A stretch of 64,000 nt of DNA from Anaerolineae bacterium (GTDB lineage Bacteria > Chloroflexota > Anaerolineae > Aggregatilineales > Phototrophicaceae), in contig JALHNT010000005.1 of the NCBI GenBank assembly GCA_022843385.1, positions 125,897-189,896 on the forward strand. Reading direction: 5' to 3'. The position numbers and the translations under genes were made by a program. The notes under the pieces are model-generated. The model had not been told where the DNA came from. It saw only the letters and a program-made list of their open reading frames with translations, and did no database searches. Of this stretch, positions 26,318 to 33,983 are shown piece by piece. Within the stretch, counting starts at the first letter, position 1; each line of letters starts with the position of its first letter.

Positions 26318-27352
26318 ATGAAACAACCAAAGCTCAAGGGTAAAGCCCCGACGATGCACGACGTCGCCCGGTTGGCGGGCGTGTCACAGCCCACTGTGTC
26401 GCGGGTGCTGAACCAGAACGACACTTCGGTGCAGATCAGCGAGGAAACCCGTTACCGGGTGCATCAGGCGGTTGAGGCGCTTGGCTATCGCCCGAATGTC
26501 ATCGCCCGCAGCCTGCGCACCCAGCGCACCCAGACTATCGCCCTGATGATTGCCGACATCTCCAACGCTTTCTACCACCCTATTGCGCGGGCCGTCCAGG
26601 ATATTGCGCGGCAATTTGATTACGAAGTGCTGATCTCCAATAGCGATCATGTCTATGAACACGAAAAGCACTTCTGTGAGATTGTCCTGCGACGCGGTGT
26701 GGATGGCGCGATTCTGGTGCCGATTCGGCTGACCGGCGATGATCTGGATGAATACATGTCGCAGACGCATATTCCTTTTGTGGTATTGGGGCATCACTTC
26801 TATCACCCGCACGTCGATGTCGTCTATATGGATGACGAGCGCGCCACCTATGAAACTACTCGCTGGCTCATCAGCGAGCGCGGGCATACCTGCATTGGTT
26901 ACATCGGCGTTCCCGATATTCTGCCGCCTGGTCCGCGCCGTCTGCGCGGGTTTCATCGCGCTCTGGTGGATTGTGGTCTGACGGCTGATCCCCGCTTCAT
27001 CCTGGAAAGCGACTTCACTATGGAAGGGGGGCGGCGCATCGCCCACCAGTTGATACAGCAGCGAGAAATACCCTCGGCTTTGATGGTAGCAAATGACCTG
27101 ATGGCGATTGGTCTGATCCTGGCGCTTCAGGATGCCGGTTATCACATCCCTGAAGATGTCGCGATTGTTGGCTTCGATAACATCCCGGAGGCCACCGTCG
27201 TCCGGCCGACGTTAACCACCATCGCCCAGAATCCGCGTGATCTGGGTGAGAAGCTGGCCCATGCCTTGTTCGAGCGTATCGAAAACCCGGAGTTGACCGA
27301 GCGCCGTCTGTTCGAGAGTTCCTACCAGCTCATCGTACGAAATTCGGCCTGA
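26318..27352 (+). CDS. LacI-family transcriptional regulator
   Basis: The 344-residue protein has an N-terminal helix-turn-helix (TMHDVARLAGVSQPTVSRVL, residues about 12-31), the hinge helix NVIARSLRTQ, and a periplasmic-binding-type effector domain from about residue 68. It is divergently transcribed from the sugar-binding protein gene and probably represses the importer and arabinofuranosidase genes until a sugar inducer is present. A CpG-centred palindrome lies between the two genes. The start has only a weak ribosome binding site; no better in-frame start is seen. Confidence 0.92.
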   Translation: MKQPKLKGKAPTMHDVARLAGVSQPTVSRVLNQNDTSVQISEETRYRVHQAVEALGYRPNVIARSLRTQRTQTIALMIADISNAFYHPIARAVQDIARQFDYEVLISNSDHVYEHEKHFCEIVLRRGVDGAILVPIRLTGDDLDEYMSQTHIPFVVLGHHFYHPHVDVVYMDDERATYETTRWLISERGHTCIGYIGVPDILPPGPRRLRGFHRALVDCGLTADPRFILESDFTMEGGRRIAHQLIQQREIPSALMVANDLMAIGLILALQDAGYHIPEDVAIVGFDNIPEATVVRPTLTTIAQNPRDLGEKLAHALFERIENPELTERRLFESSYQLIVRNSA

Positions 27353-27416
27353 TCCACTGGCTGGCATTCGAATGTGCGTGACCACTTCACGCTCAGTGAT
27401 TCCTGATGTTGGTAAA

Positions 27417-27667
27417 TATCCCAACATATCCCAACATATCGCCAATGGGCGATCATTTTTCCAGCAATTGTAGAAATATATCCCAAGTTTAAGACTGATG
27501 GGCTTATATGAACAAGCACATTAATGTGCCGTGATTCAAGCGATTCAGCGGTTATTCAGCAGGCCATCTTCCCGTAGAGCCACCCTTACAAGTGCTATGA
27601 CTCAAGATACAGCCAGCCTGATACCAGAGGCCAATTGTTAACGTTTCCGCCAAAGACTTATCCCAAC
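27417..27667. other. Candidate replication origin (oriC) upstream of dnaA
   Basis: The 570-base gap before dnaA contains four copies of TATCCCAA, at 27417, 27427, 27479 and 27659, all in the same direction. One is TTATCCCAAC, close to the DnaA box TTATCCACA. Between and after them are AT-rich tracts (27450-27500 and 27668-27700) that could unwind. Position, clustering and AT-richness fit an origin; the box sequence differs from the common form. No canonical TTATCCACA was found here. Confidence 0.45.
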
Positions 27668-27710
27668 CTTAAAATTTTCGACATTTTAACATTCTTGGGG
27701 AGAAATTCAG

Positions 27711-27739
27711 TTGAGGTTGTGCGTTCGATGGGGTATACT
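27711..27739 (+). promoter_or_regulatory. dnaA promoter
   Basis: TTGAGG at 27711-27716 and TATACT at 27734-27739 are separated by 17 bases, a near-consensus sigma-70-type promoter. The leader to the dnaA start would be about 180 bases long. Confidence 0.65.
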
Positions 27740-27792
27740 GATCGATACATAACCACCTAGAACCAGACTTAATCCCCACACCCAAATCTGGC

Positions 27793-27845
27793 GGGGGCTG
27801 CACAACGGTCCCCGGTGGTTTTTTGACCCTTTTTTTCAGCCAACG
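27793..27845 (+). promoter_or_regulatory. Terminator-like hairpin in the dnaA leader
   Basis: CGGGG and CCCCG are separated by 13 bases and followed by GTGGTTTTTTG and a second run of seven T. If it forms in the RNA it could end part of the transcripts before dnaA. The stem is short, so this is only suggestive. Confidence 0.35.
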
Positions 27846-27924
27846 GTCTGGCGCGGCAGGGACAGCGTTTCCTGTTTGGATTTGATTTCCCCCGCGCCGG
27901 TAAGCATCCTTAAAGGTCGTGATC

Positions 27925-29334
27925 GTGAATCCGCAAGAGGCGTGGAACATTGCCTACAATCAGCTCGAGCTTCAGTTAGACCGGGCCACCTTCGAGACCT
28001 GGCTGCGCGGCGCGGCGTTCGTCAACCATATGCCCGCCGAAGACGGCAGCGATGGCGGGACTTTCGTCATCGGCGTCGCCAACAGCTATGCCCGCGATAT
28101 GCTGCAACACCGTCTGTACCGCGAAATCCGCCGCGTGCTGGGGGATGTGACCGGGCAGCCAGTGGAACTGAGCTTTGAAGTAGCGCGCCCGGCAGTGACA
28201 TCCGTCGAAGCGGATGAACTGCCTCTGTTCCGCCTGCTTAACAGCCAGCGCCCGGAACGGGATAGCCTGCCGGCGCTGCACCAGCAGGTCAGCCGCCCGC
28301 AGCGCCCAGAGCTGCCGGAAAGCGAGCTGAACCCACGTTTCACCTTCGAGCGCTTCCTGGCGAACTCGCATAATCGCCTGACCTACGAAGCCGCTATGGC
28401 GGTCGCGGAGTATCCTGCCAGCCAGTACAACCCCTTTTTGGTTTATGGTGGCGTCGGTCTGGGCAAAACCCACCTGCTGCAATCCATCGCCCATGTCTGC
28501 AAGGCGCGCGGGCAGCGTGTCATCTACATCCCGTCCGAGGTCTTCACCAACGACCTGATCGACGCCATTCGCCAGCGGACGACGGCTATGTTCCGTGAAC
28601 GCTATCGCTCGGCGGATGTGCTGCTGGTCGATGACATCCAGTTCATCGCCGGCAAGGAAAGTACGCAGGAAGAATTTTTTCATACCTTCAATGCGCTTTA
28701 TACCTATAACAAACAGATCGTCCTGGCCTCTGACCGGCATCCTTCGGAACTGACGCTGCTGGAAGACCGGCTGCGCTCACGCTTCAGCGGTGGGCTGGTG
28801 ATGGACTTGCAGCCGCCCGAGTTCGAGACGCGCCTGGCGATCCTTCAGATGTGGGCGCAGGAACGCAGCATTCAGCTCCCGTCCAACGCCGCCGAGATGA
28901 TCGCCGAGCAAGCCCGCACCAATATCCGCGAGCTGGAAGGTATCTTCAATCAGGTGGTCGCCACTATGCAGTTCGCCCGCCGCCCGGTGACGCGCGACAT
29001 GGCCGAGAGTGCGGTGCTGACTTATCGCAAGCCGCGCCACCACAGCCTGACGCTGCACCGGCTGCTGGAGGTGGTCGCCCATTATTACAAGTTCGCCACC
29101 AGCGATCTGACCGGCCCGCGCCGCACTGCCCGCCTCAATCAGGCGCGGCAAGTGGCGATGTATCTGGCGCGCGAGATCACGCTGGCCTCGCTGCCACAGA
29201 TCGGTGATGCGTTTGGTGGGCGCTCGCACAGCACCGTGCTGCACTCCTGCAATAAAGTGGAAGAAGAACTGAGTGTCGATGCCCTGCTGCGCCAGGATGT
29301 CGAAGCGCTGCACAAGCTCCTGCTGGGGGAGTAG
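27925..29334 (+). CDS. dnaA: Chromosomal replication initiator protein DnaA
   Basis: DnaA binds the origin as an ATP complex, opens the duplex and loads the helicase. All four domains are visible in about 469 residues: an N-terminal domain I (WNIAYNQLELQLDRATFETWL), a variable linker, the AAA+ domain with Walker A GGVGLGKTH and Walker B LLVDDIQFI, and a C-terminal DNA-binding domain with the DnaA signature GGRSHSTVLHSCNKVEEEL. Two in-frame GTG codons, at 27919 and 27925, are possible starts; AAAGG at 27912-27916 is 8 bases from the second, which is preferred. The last 33 bases are repeated at 30694-30726, 1.4 kb downstream. No dnaN follows. Confidence 0.96.
   Translation: MNPQEAWNIAYNQLELQLDRATFETWLRGAAFVNHMPAEDGSDGGTFVIGVANSYARDMLQHRLYREIRRVLGDVTGQPVELSFEVARPAVTSVEADELPLFRLLNSQRPERDSLPALHQQVSRPQRPELPESELNPRFTFERFLANSHNRLTYEAAMAVAEYPASQYNPFLVYGGVGLGKTHLLQSIAHVCKARGQRVIYIPSEVFTNDLIDAIRQRTTAMFRERYRSADVLLVDDIQFIAGKESTQEEFFHTFNALYTYNKQIVLASDRHPSELTLLEDRLRSRFSGGLVMDLQPPEFETRLAILQMWAQERSIQLPSNAAEMIAEQARTNIRELEGIFNQVVATMQFARRPVTRDMAESAVLTYRKPRHHSLTLHRLLEVVAHYYKFATSDLTGPRRTARLNQARQVAMYLAREITLASLPQIGDAFGGRSHSTVLHSCNKVEEELSVDALLRQDVEALHKLLLGE
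29302..29334 (+). repeat. Direct repeat at the dnaA 3' end, left copy
   Basis: These 33 bases encode the last residues of DnaA (EALHKLLLGE and stop). They recur at 30694-30726 with 28 of the first 32 bases identical. Two of the three sense-codon changes are silent, and the stop codon is kept as TAG against TGA. Confidence 0.8.
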
Positions 29335-29335
29335 G

Positions 29336-29551
29336 TCTGCAACTATTGTTCGTATTTCCCTTGAAGATAGGGACTGGAACCAGGTGTCTGCCGCACCTTT
29401 GTTAACCATTTCTGATAAACTCGCTGAGCTGAAAGTGAGTGATATATGGGTTAGCCCATCTCCAAACAAGATAAGTCACCTTATCAATACAGGTTGGCAG
29501 CAAATCAAGGGTGACAGACTACAAAAGCTGAGAATTAAATCGTCTCAATGA
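29336..29551 (+). pseudogene. Headless ORF fragment after dnaA
   Basis: From 29336 one frame is open for 71 codons and reads like protein (IVRISLEDRDWNQVSA, then LLTISDKLAELKVSDIW, then SHLINTGWQQIKGDRLQK). No ATG and no ribosome binding site start it; only inner GTG or TTG codons are possible. It overlaps the end of the convergent HEAT gene by 7 bases. It could be the 3' remnant of a gene brought in with the cassette. The family is not recognised. Confidence 0.3.
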
Positions 29552-30621
29552 GAGGGATGATTCGGATGATAACCATGTTGTTCCCATACCCGAATGACTG
29601 TGCCTTGAACACTCGTATCAATATCAAACAGGAAATCCACCAGTTGTGGAAGCATGGTTGATCCAAGCAGATTGACGAGAGCTTTGATGGCTTCCCCTCT
29701 AACCATCTCATCTGGATCAGATAAAGCCGTGTAAAGCGGTTGAAGAGATTGCTCATCTTTCAAGCTTCCAAGAGCTTCAATTGCGTAGCATTTTGGCCCG
29801 CGTCTTTCATCGGTTTGCAGCACATCAATCAGAGCCGGTACCGCGCGAATATCTCCGATCCGCTTGAGAGCCCATGCAGCCTGACGGCAAACAAGCGAGT
29901 CTTCGTCCTTAAGACTATTGATAAGAATATTCAGTCCTTCATTTTGATACTCTTCCGTATAGTAGAGTCCTTCCGCCGCCCACTGGATTACCTCGACATC
30001 AGGATCAGCAAGGACCGCTGCCAAGGCGGATTGTGCTGCCTGAGTGCGATGTTTTGATAATCCCTTTGCTGCCTCAGCGCGAACACCACTATCGACATCC
30101 TGCAATGCGCTGATCAGAATGTTTATCAGGGACTTCTCATCCACAGTTTGCGAGATAATCCCGAGTGCATAAATCGCCCGTTTGCGAACGATTGGATCAG
30201 GATCCTGGCTTGCTGTGATCAGTCGGTCGATATACTTCTCCTGATAATCAGCAATCAGTTGAGCAGTTCCCCGTCCAAACCAGTGGCTCGGACCCCTCAA
30301 CTCTTCAAACACAGCGTCCACCGCATTCTTCGTCCCAATCTTCAGTAAAGCAAAAAGGGCATCCCCCCGAGCATGTCCCGTCCACTTTGGAAGGAAGTCA
30401 ATCAGCACATCAGCGCACTGTTCGTCACCAATATCCCCCAATACAGCAATCACATCGTATAAGTTGACGTGTTCCCATGCCAACGTATTCACTGCTTCGC
30501 AAAGCAGACTCAGCCCTTCGGTCTTGCCGGCCTGCGCCAGCTTAAGGGCATGCCGATAGCGAACCGACAAATCATCGGATTCAGAAGGTTGAATATCGAC
30601 TATGTTGCTGTGCTTGTCCAT
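29545..30621 (-). CDS. HEAT-repeat protein within a cassette at dnaA
   Basis: The 358-residue protein is built almost wholly from HEAT/PBS-lyase-type helical repeats of about 31 residues, for example DPIVRKRAIYALGIIS, DSGVRAEAAKGLSKH, DSLVCRQAAWALKRIG and DEMVRGEAIKALVNLLG. Such solenoids are protein-binding scaffolds; there is no catalytic domain and no signal peptide. The ORF extends to 30705, but the ATG at 30621 has GAGGAG 9 bases upstream, and the longer version would run into the duplicated dnaA end. The gene is clearly lower in GC than dnaA and its other neighbours. It lies between two copies of the dnaA 3' end, which suggests it was acquired by transfer. Confidence 0.75.
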   Translation of the reverse strand: MDKHSNIVDIQPSESDDLSVRYRHALKLAQAGKTEGLSLLCEAVNTLAWEHVNLYDVIAVLGDIGDEQCADVLIDFLPKWTGHARGDALFALLKIGTKNAVDAVFEELRGPSHWFGRGTAQLIADYQEKYIDRLITASQDPDPIVRKRAIYALGIISQTVDEKSLINILISALQDVDSGVRAEAAKGLSKHRTQAAQSALAAVLADPDVEVIQWAAEGLYYTEEYQNEGLNILINSLKDEDSLVCRQAAWALKRIGDIRAVPALIDVLQTDERRGPKCYAIEALGSLKDEQSLQPLYTALSDPDEMVRGEAIKALVNLLGSTMLPQLVDFLFDIDTSVQGTVIRVWEQHGYHPNHPSH

Positions 30622-30693
30622 CGAGGCATGCTCCTCATACGGCACACTTATTCTCACAAGAAGCTGATCTTCCATCAAAATGTCAACACGTTT

Positions 30694-30726
30694 GAAACGC
30701 TGCACAAGCTCCTATTGGGGGAGTGA
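30694..30726 (+). repeat. Direct repeat of the dnaA 3' end, right copy
   Basis: This block encodes ETLHKLLLGE and a stop in the same direction as dnaA but is not attached to a dnaA body. Only 13 bases separate it from the stop of the convergent DUF1330 gene. That spacing is usual for convergent genes in this window, so this copy probably marks where the chromosomal dnaA gene ended before a cassette entered. Confidence 0.8.
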
Positions 30727-30739
30727 ACCAAACGCGCAC

Positions 30740-31057
30740 TCACAGCTTCGGATCGGGGTCTTCGGTATTGGCACCGCCTTCCTGCACCAGCATCCGCATC
30801 ACCGACGAGGCATGGCGGAAGACCATCGCTTCCTGATAGGCCGGGTCGGCATACCAGGCTTCGACATGCGCCTGGCTGGGAAATTCCAGGATGACCAGCC
30901 GGTCGGTGTAGGGTTCGCCTTCGAGCGTAATGACTTTTTCGCCGCGCGTCAGGAAGCGCCCACCATGCTTCTTCACAATCGGCGGCGTCCGATCCGTATA
31001 TTGGCGATAGGTCTCCGGGTCATGAATCGCCATCATGGCAAGCACGTAAGCGGGCAT
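30740..31057 (-). CDS. DUF1330 family protein
   Basis: The 105-residue single-domain protein has the dimeric ferredoxin-like DUF1330 pattern: YVLAMMAIHDPETYRQYTD, GGRFLTRGEK, RLVILEFPS and the AWYADPAYQEAMVFR end. The family is small and cytoplasmic and its activity is not established. AAGGAG lies 9 bases before the ATG. Before the presumed insertion event its 3' end probably faced that of dnaA directly. Confidence 0.85.
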   Translation of the reverse strand: MPAYVLAMMAIHDPETYRQYTDRTPPIVKKHGGRFLTRGEKVITLEGEPYTDRLVILEFPSQAHVEAWYADPAYQEAMVFRHASSVMRMLVQEGGANTEDPDPKL

Positions 31058-31388
31058 GGCTGCTGCTCCTTCACATTGGTGGTTGAGACCCTGAGTGTAG
31101 CGAATGGTGGCGATGGCGTCGATAACCCTGCTGTTACGATTGCATGTCTTTGTCTCCTCTAAGAATCAACTACAATGGCGCCGAGGAGACGGAGAGCAAG
31201 CAGCGATGATTGCTTCACCAATCAGTCAGAAAGAATAGTCATGCGTTTGTCACCAGCCTCCCTGTCGATTGGAAACGACAGGGAAACCAGGGTGATAAAT
31301 GATGGTACAGGAATAACGCCAGGCATCAGGAATAAGGTCAGGGTGAAATCAGGCTGACCGGGATAAGAACAGGCGGGAAGAAGTGAAG
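31058..31388. other. Intergenic stretch with one hairpin
   Basis: No convincing gene is seen. The one notable structure is an 8-base perfect inverted repeat, CCCTGTCG and CGACAGGG, at 31260-31283 with an 8-base loop; it is not followed by a T run in either direction. Confidence 0.4.
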
Positions 31389-31556
31389 TTACCGGCGATA
31401 AGGATTGCGGGGTGTAGGACGCGGGATGCGCACCGGCACGGGGACAGGCACCCGCTTAGGCTGCGATTGTGGATTGAGCAGACGCTCTAGATCTTCCAGA
31501 ACTTCGCGCAACCGATTACCGAGGTTGTCCAGGACGCCTTGTTTCTGCTTTGCCAC
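31389..31556 (-). CDS. Small protein with proline-rich tail (55 aa)
   Basis: A GTG at 31556 with AAAGGGG about 8 bases upstream starts a 55-residue ORF. Residues about 5-27 (KQGVLDNLGNRLREVLEDLERLL) should form an amphipathic helix; the rest is rich in proline, arginine and valine (PVPVPVRIPRPTPRNPYRR). The longer frame back to 31691 would run through a terminator and the tRNA gene, so it is not accepted. It lies downstream of tRNA-Ala on the same strand. Family unknown. Confidence 0.45.
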   Translation of the reverse strand: MAKQKQGVLDNLGNRLREVLEDLERLLNPQSQPKRVPVPVPVRIPRPTPRNPYRR

Positions 31557-31580
31557 AGCCAGACCCCTTTCTCCGGTAAA

Positions 31581-31627
31581 CAAAAAATCCCCTCGTAGGT
31601 TGACAATCAACGACGAACGGGGGATTT
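31581..31627 (-). terminator. Terminator downstream of tRNA-Ala
   Basis: Read on the minus strand, AAATCCCC and GGGGATTT form a stem around a long loop that has some inner pairing (CGTTCGTCG region), followed by TTTTT. Confidence 0.7.
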
Positions 31628-31649
31628 CGATGGGAGCTTGGATGATAGA

Positions 31650-31722
31650 TGGACCTAGAGAGACTCGAACTCTCGACCTCTTCAATGCCATTGAAGCGCT
31701 CTCCCAACTGAGCTATAGGCCC
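31650..31722 (-). tRNA. tRNA-Ala (anticodon GGC)
   Basis: On the minus strand, the 73-base sequence folds as a full cloverleaf: acceptor GGGCCTA with TAGGTCC, D arm AGCTCAGTTGGGAGAGC, anticodon arm CTTCA-ATGGCAT-TGAAG and T arm with GTTCGAGTC. The acceptor stem has the G3-U70 wobble pair that marks alanine tRNAs. The anticodon GGC reads GCC and GCU. The discriminator base is A. The CCA end is not encoded. Confidence 0.95.
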
Positions 31723-31887
31723 GCAGCGGTAAGCGCCCGAATGGTAGCCCCTTGATGTCGTGTTGTCAATACCAAGCATACAGCCATTTTTATCTTTTGG
31801 CTATAGGCTCAAATGAATATTTAACTTAAATTCCGCTAGAAGCGGATGAGCCGATGCTCATCTCGTGCCACATAAGGATGTCCTGCC

Positions 31888-32565
31888 ATGCGTTTAGAAG
31901 ACCTGAATTGGATGGATGTTGAGCGTTATCTGGAGCGTGATGACCGCATCATGCTGATTACCGGCACGACGGAGCAACACGCCTATCTCAGCCTGTTGAC
32001 CGATATTCTGATCCCCTCACGGCTGGCGCTGGCCGTCGCTGAACGCGAACCGATCCTGATCGCCCCGCCGCTCAACTTCGGCTACAGTCATTATTTCAAA
32101 GCCTACCCCGGCACCATCAGCCTGAGGCAGGAGACCTTCGCCCAGGTGCTAAATGAGATCGTCGATGGCCTGCGCCAACAGGGCTTCCGCCGCTTCTTCA
32201 TCCTCAATGGGCATGGTGGCAACCTCATGCCGCAGCATCTGACCGACCTCCATGCCAGCGGTCAGGCCAGCCTGGTCTGGTACAACTGGTGGAAGGAAAG
32301 TGCTGTCAAAGCCTTCGAGGAGCAGCACAACATCAAGTTGACACACGCCAACTGGGGTGAAAACTTCCCTTTCAACCGGGTGGCTGAAAGCCCGGCAGGC
32401 GAGAAAGCCTGGATTGGCAGCCTCAACCAGGACGATCCACAGGCGGTACGGGCGGTGCTGGGAGATGGCAGCTTCGGCGGCGCCTATCAGGTGGCGGATG
32501 ATATCACCCACGCTCTGTTCATGACGGTGGTTGACGAGATCGTTGCGCGCATTCGGGCGATGTGA
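31888..32565 (+). CDS. Creatininase family amidohydrolase
   Basis: The 225-residue protein belongs to the creatininase/FAPy-deformylase fold. The metal-binding segment TTEQHAYLSLLTD supplies Glu, His and Asp, one residue shorter than the common EQHGPHLPLGTD. The second motif NGHGGN supplies a histidine. Members act on creatinine, formamidopyrimidines or similar amides; which is meant here cannot be told. AAGGA lies 9 bases before the ATG. A protein of the creatinase-like M24 fold is encoded 2.2 kb away, although separated by unrelated genes. Confidence 0.8.
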   Translation: MRLEDLNWMDVERYLERDDRIMLITGTTEQHAYLSLLTDILIPSRLALAVAEREPILIAPPLNFGYSHYFKAYPGTISLRQETFAQVLNEIVDGLRQQGFRRFFILNGHGGNLMPQHLTDLHASGQASLVWYNWWKESAVKAFEEQHNIKLTHANWGENFPFNRVAESPAGEKAWIGSLNQDDPQAVRAVLGDGSFGGAYQVADDITHALFMTVVDEIVARIRAM

Positions 32566-32676
32566 GGCAACCTTAAATGCCATTTAAGAAAATTTAGGGT
32601 AGGCATAACCATGCAGCTATTCACCCGTGCTAGGCTGTGCTGTGCCATAAATGTCTAGCATGTTGAGGTGGATACC

Positions 32677-33774
32677 ATGTTCAGAGTGCGTTATCAGCTC
32701 GTCATCGGTCTGCTGCTCCTGACTCTGGGGGCAGCCGCCGTCCATGCCCGCACGAGTGTCATTGCGCCACAACAGGAACCCGCGACCGTCATCATCGACC
32801 GTGGCCTGGGCGATTTGAACCCGATTTATCAAGCCGTCAGCCCGTCCGTAGTCGCCATCAATGTCAGCACCAGTGTCGGGCGGCGGAGCGGCGGCGCGAC
32901 CGGTTCCGGCTTTGTCATCGATAATGAAGGGCATATCATCACCAACAACCACGTCGTCGAAAATGCCGATGCCATCGAGATCGAGTTCTTCGACGGACAC
33001 CTGGCCACTGCCACCATAGTTGGCCTGGACCCGGATTCAGATCTGGCGCTGCTCGATGTCGATGTCCCTGGGGAGCGTCTGTTCCCAGTCACCTTCGGCA
33101 ACTCGGACGCGCTGGTCGTGGGTCAGCCGGTGCTGGCGATTGGCAGCCCCTATGGTCAGGATTGGACGCTGACCACTGGCATCGTCAGCGGGCTGGATCG
33201 CGTCATCACTGGCCTGACCAATTTCTCCATCGGCGGCGTCATCCAGACCGACGCGGCCATCAATCCCGGCAACAGCGGCGGCCCACTGCTGAACCTGCAA
33301 GGCGAGATCGTCGGGGTGAATTCGCAGATTCTCAGCCAATCTGGCAGCAATTCCGGCGTCGGATTCGCCATACCGAGCAATCTGGTGCAGCGAGTGGCGC
33401 GTGAACTGGAAGCCGGAGGCTCGGTGGATTACAGCTACATGGGCATCGCCGGCGCGGATGTGACCTTACAGATCATTGATGAACTGGGACTGCCAGACGA
33501 TACCCGCGGCGTGGTGGTGACGGCCATCTCGCGCAATGGCCCAGCGGATGAGGCGGGCATCCAGAATGCCATCGGTCAGGACAACAGCACTGCCGTGCCG
33601 ACCAACTTCGATGTCATCACCGCCATCGATGGCAATCCGATCAAGGGCATGAATGATCTGATTTCGTATCTGGCACGCTCGACCACTCCCGGGCAGACCG
33701 TCACCTTGAGCATCCTGCGCGATGGCAATCAGCCGATACAGGTGCCGCTCACCCTCACTTCGCGCCCGTCATGA
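32677..33774 (+). CDS. HtrA/DegP-type secreted serine protease with PDZ domain
   Basis: The 365-residue protein has a signal peptide or anchor (residues about 7-25), a trypsin-like protease domain with the triad His in NNHVVE, Asp in SDLALLD and Ser in GNSGGPLL, and one C-terminal PDZ domain (about 260-360; VVVTAISRNGPADEAGI). It should degrade or refold misfolded proteins outside the membrane. The region after GPADEAGI contains an extra stretch (QNAIGQDNSTAVPTNFD) compared with the shortest PDZ domains. A GTG at 32668 is in frame, but the ATG at 32677 has GAGG 8 bases upstream. It is a single gene with no obvious regulator nearby. Confidence 0.9.
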   Translation: MFRVRYQLVIGLLLLTLGAAAVHARTSVIAPQQEPATVIIDRGLGDLNPIYQAVSPSVVAINVSTSVGRRSGGATGSGFVIDNEGHIITNNHVVENADAIEIEFFDGHLATATIVGLDPDSDLALLDVDVPGERLFPVTFGNSDALVVGQPVLAIGSPYGQDWTLTTGIVSGLDRVITGLTNFSIGGVIQTDAAINPGNSGGPLLNLQGEIVGVNSQILSQSGSNSGVGFAIPSNLVQRVARELEAGGSVDYSYMGIAGADVTLQIIDELGLPDDTRGVVVTAISRNGPADEAGIQNAIGQDNSTAVPTNFDVITAIDGNPIKGMNDLISYLARSTTPGQTVTLSILRDGNQPIQVPLTLTSRPS

Positions 33775-33944
33775 TCATTGGGTCGATGCAGCAAGCGTAG
33801 TGAACAAAACGAAGTTGAGGTCGTCACATAAACGGACAGAATGAGACCCCGGATAGCCGTCTATTCGGCAATCTCACCGCTGGTTGCTGGGTTCAAGACA
33901 TGAGTGGATGGCATTCTTGCGTTGCAAACTGTTCCAGATTACAC

Positions 33945-33970
33945 TATGTGCAACTTATCGGTTGCACATA
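33945..33970. promoter_or_regulatory. Inverted repeat operator of the SRPBCC-ArsR operon
   Basis: A perfect 10-base inverted repeat, TATGTGCAAC and GTTGCACATA, with a 6-base spacer ends 13 bases before the start codon and touches the AAGGA ribosome binding site. A further GTTGCA half site is at 33921. ArsR proteins bind such 10-2 to 12-2 type dyads, so the downstream ArsR protein probably represses its own operon here. Confidence 0.6.
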
Positions 33971-33983
33971 AGGATCGATGATA

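Noticed and set aside
27669..27950. Minus-strand ORF of 93 codons upstream of dnaA
   Set aside because: It covers the dnaA promoter and leader hairpin and has no family features.
31175..31357. Plus-strand ORF of 60 codons before the tRNA-Ala region
   Set aside because: Only a weak ribosome binding site, no recognisable domain, and part of it is a perfect hairpin (31260-31283).
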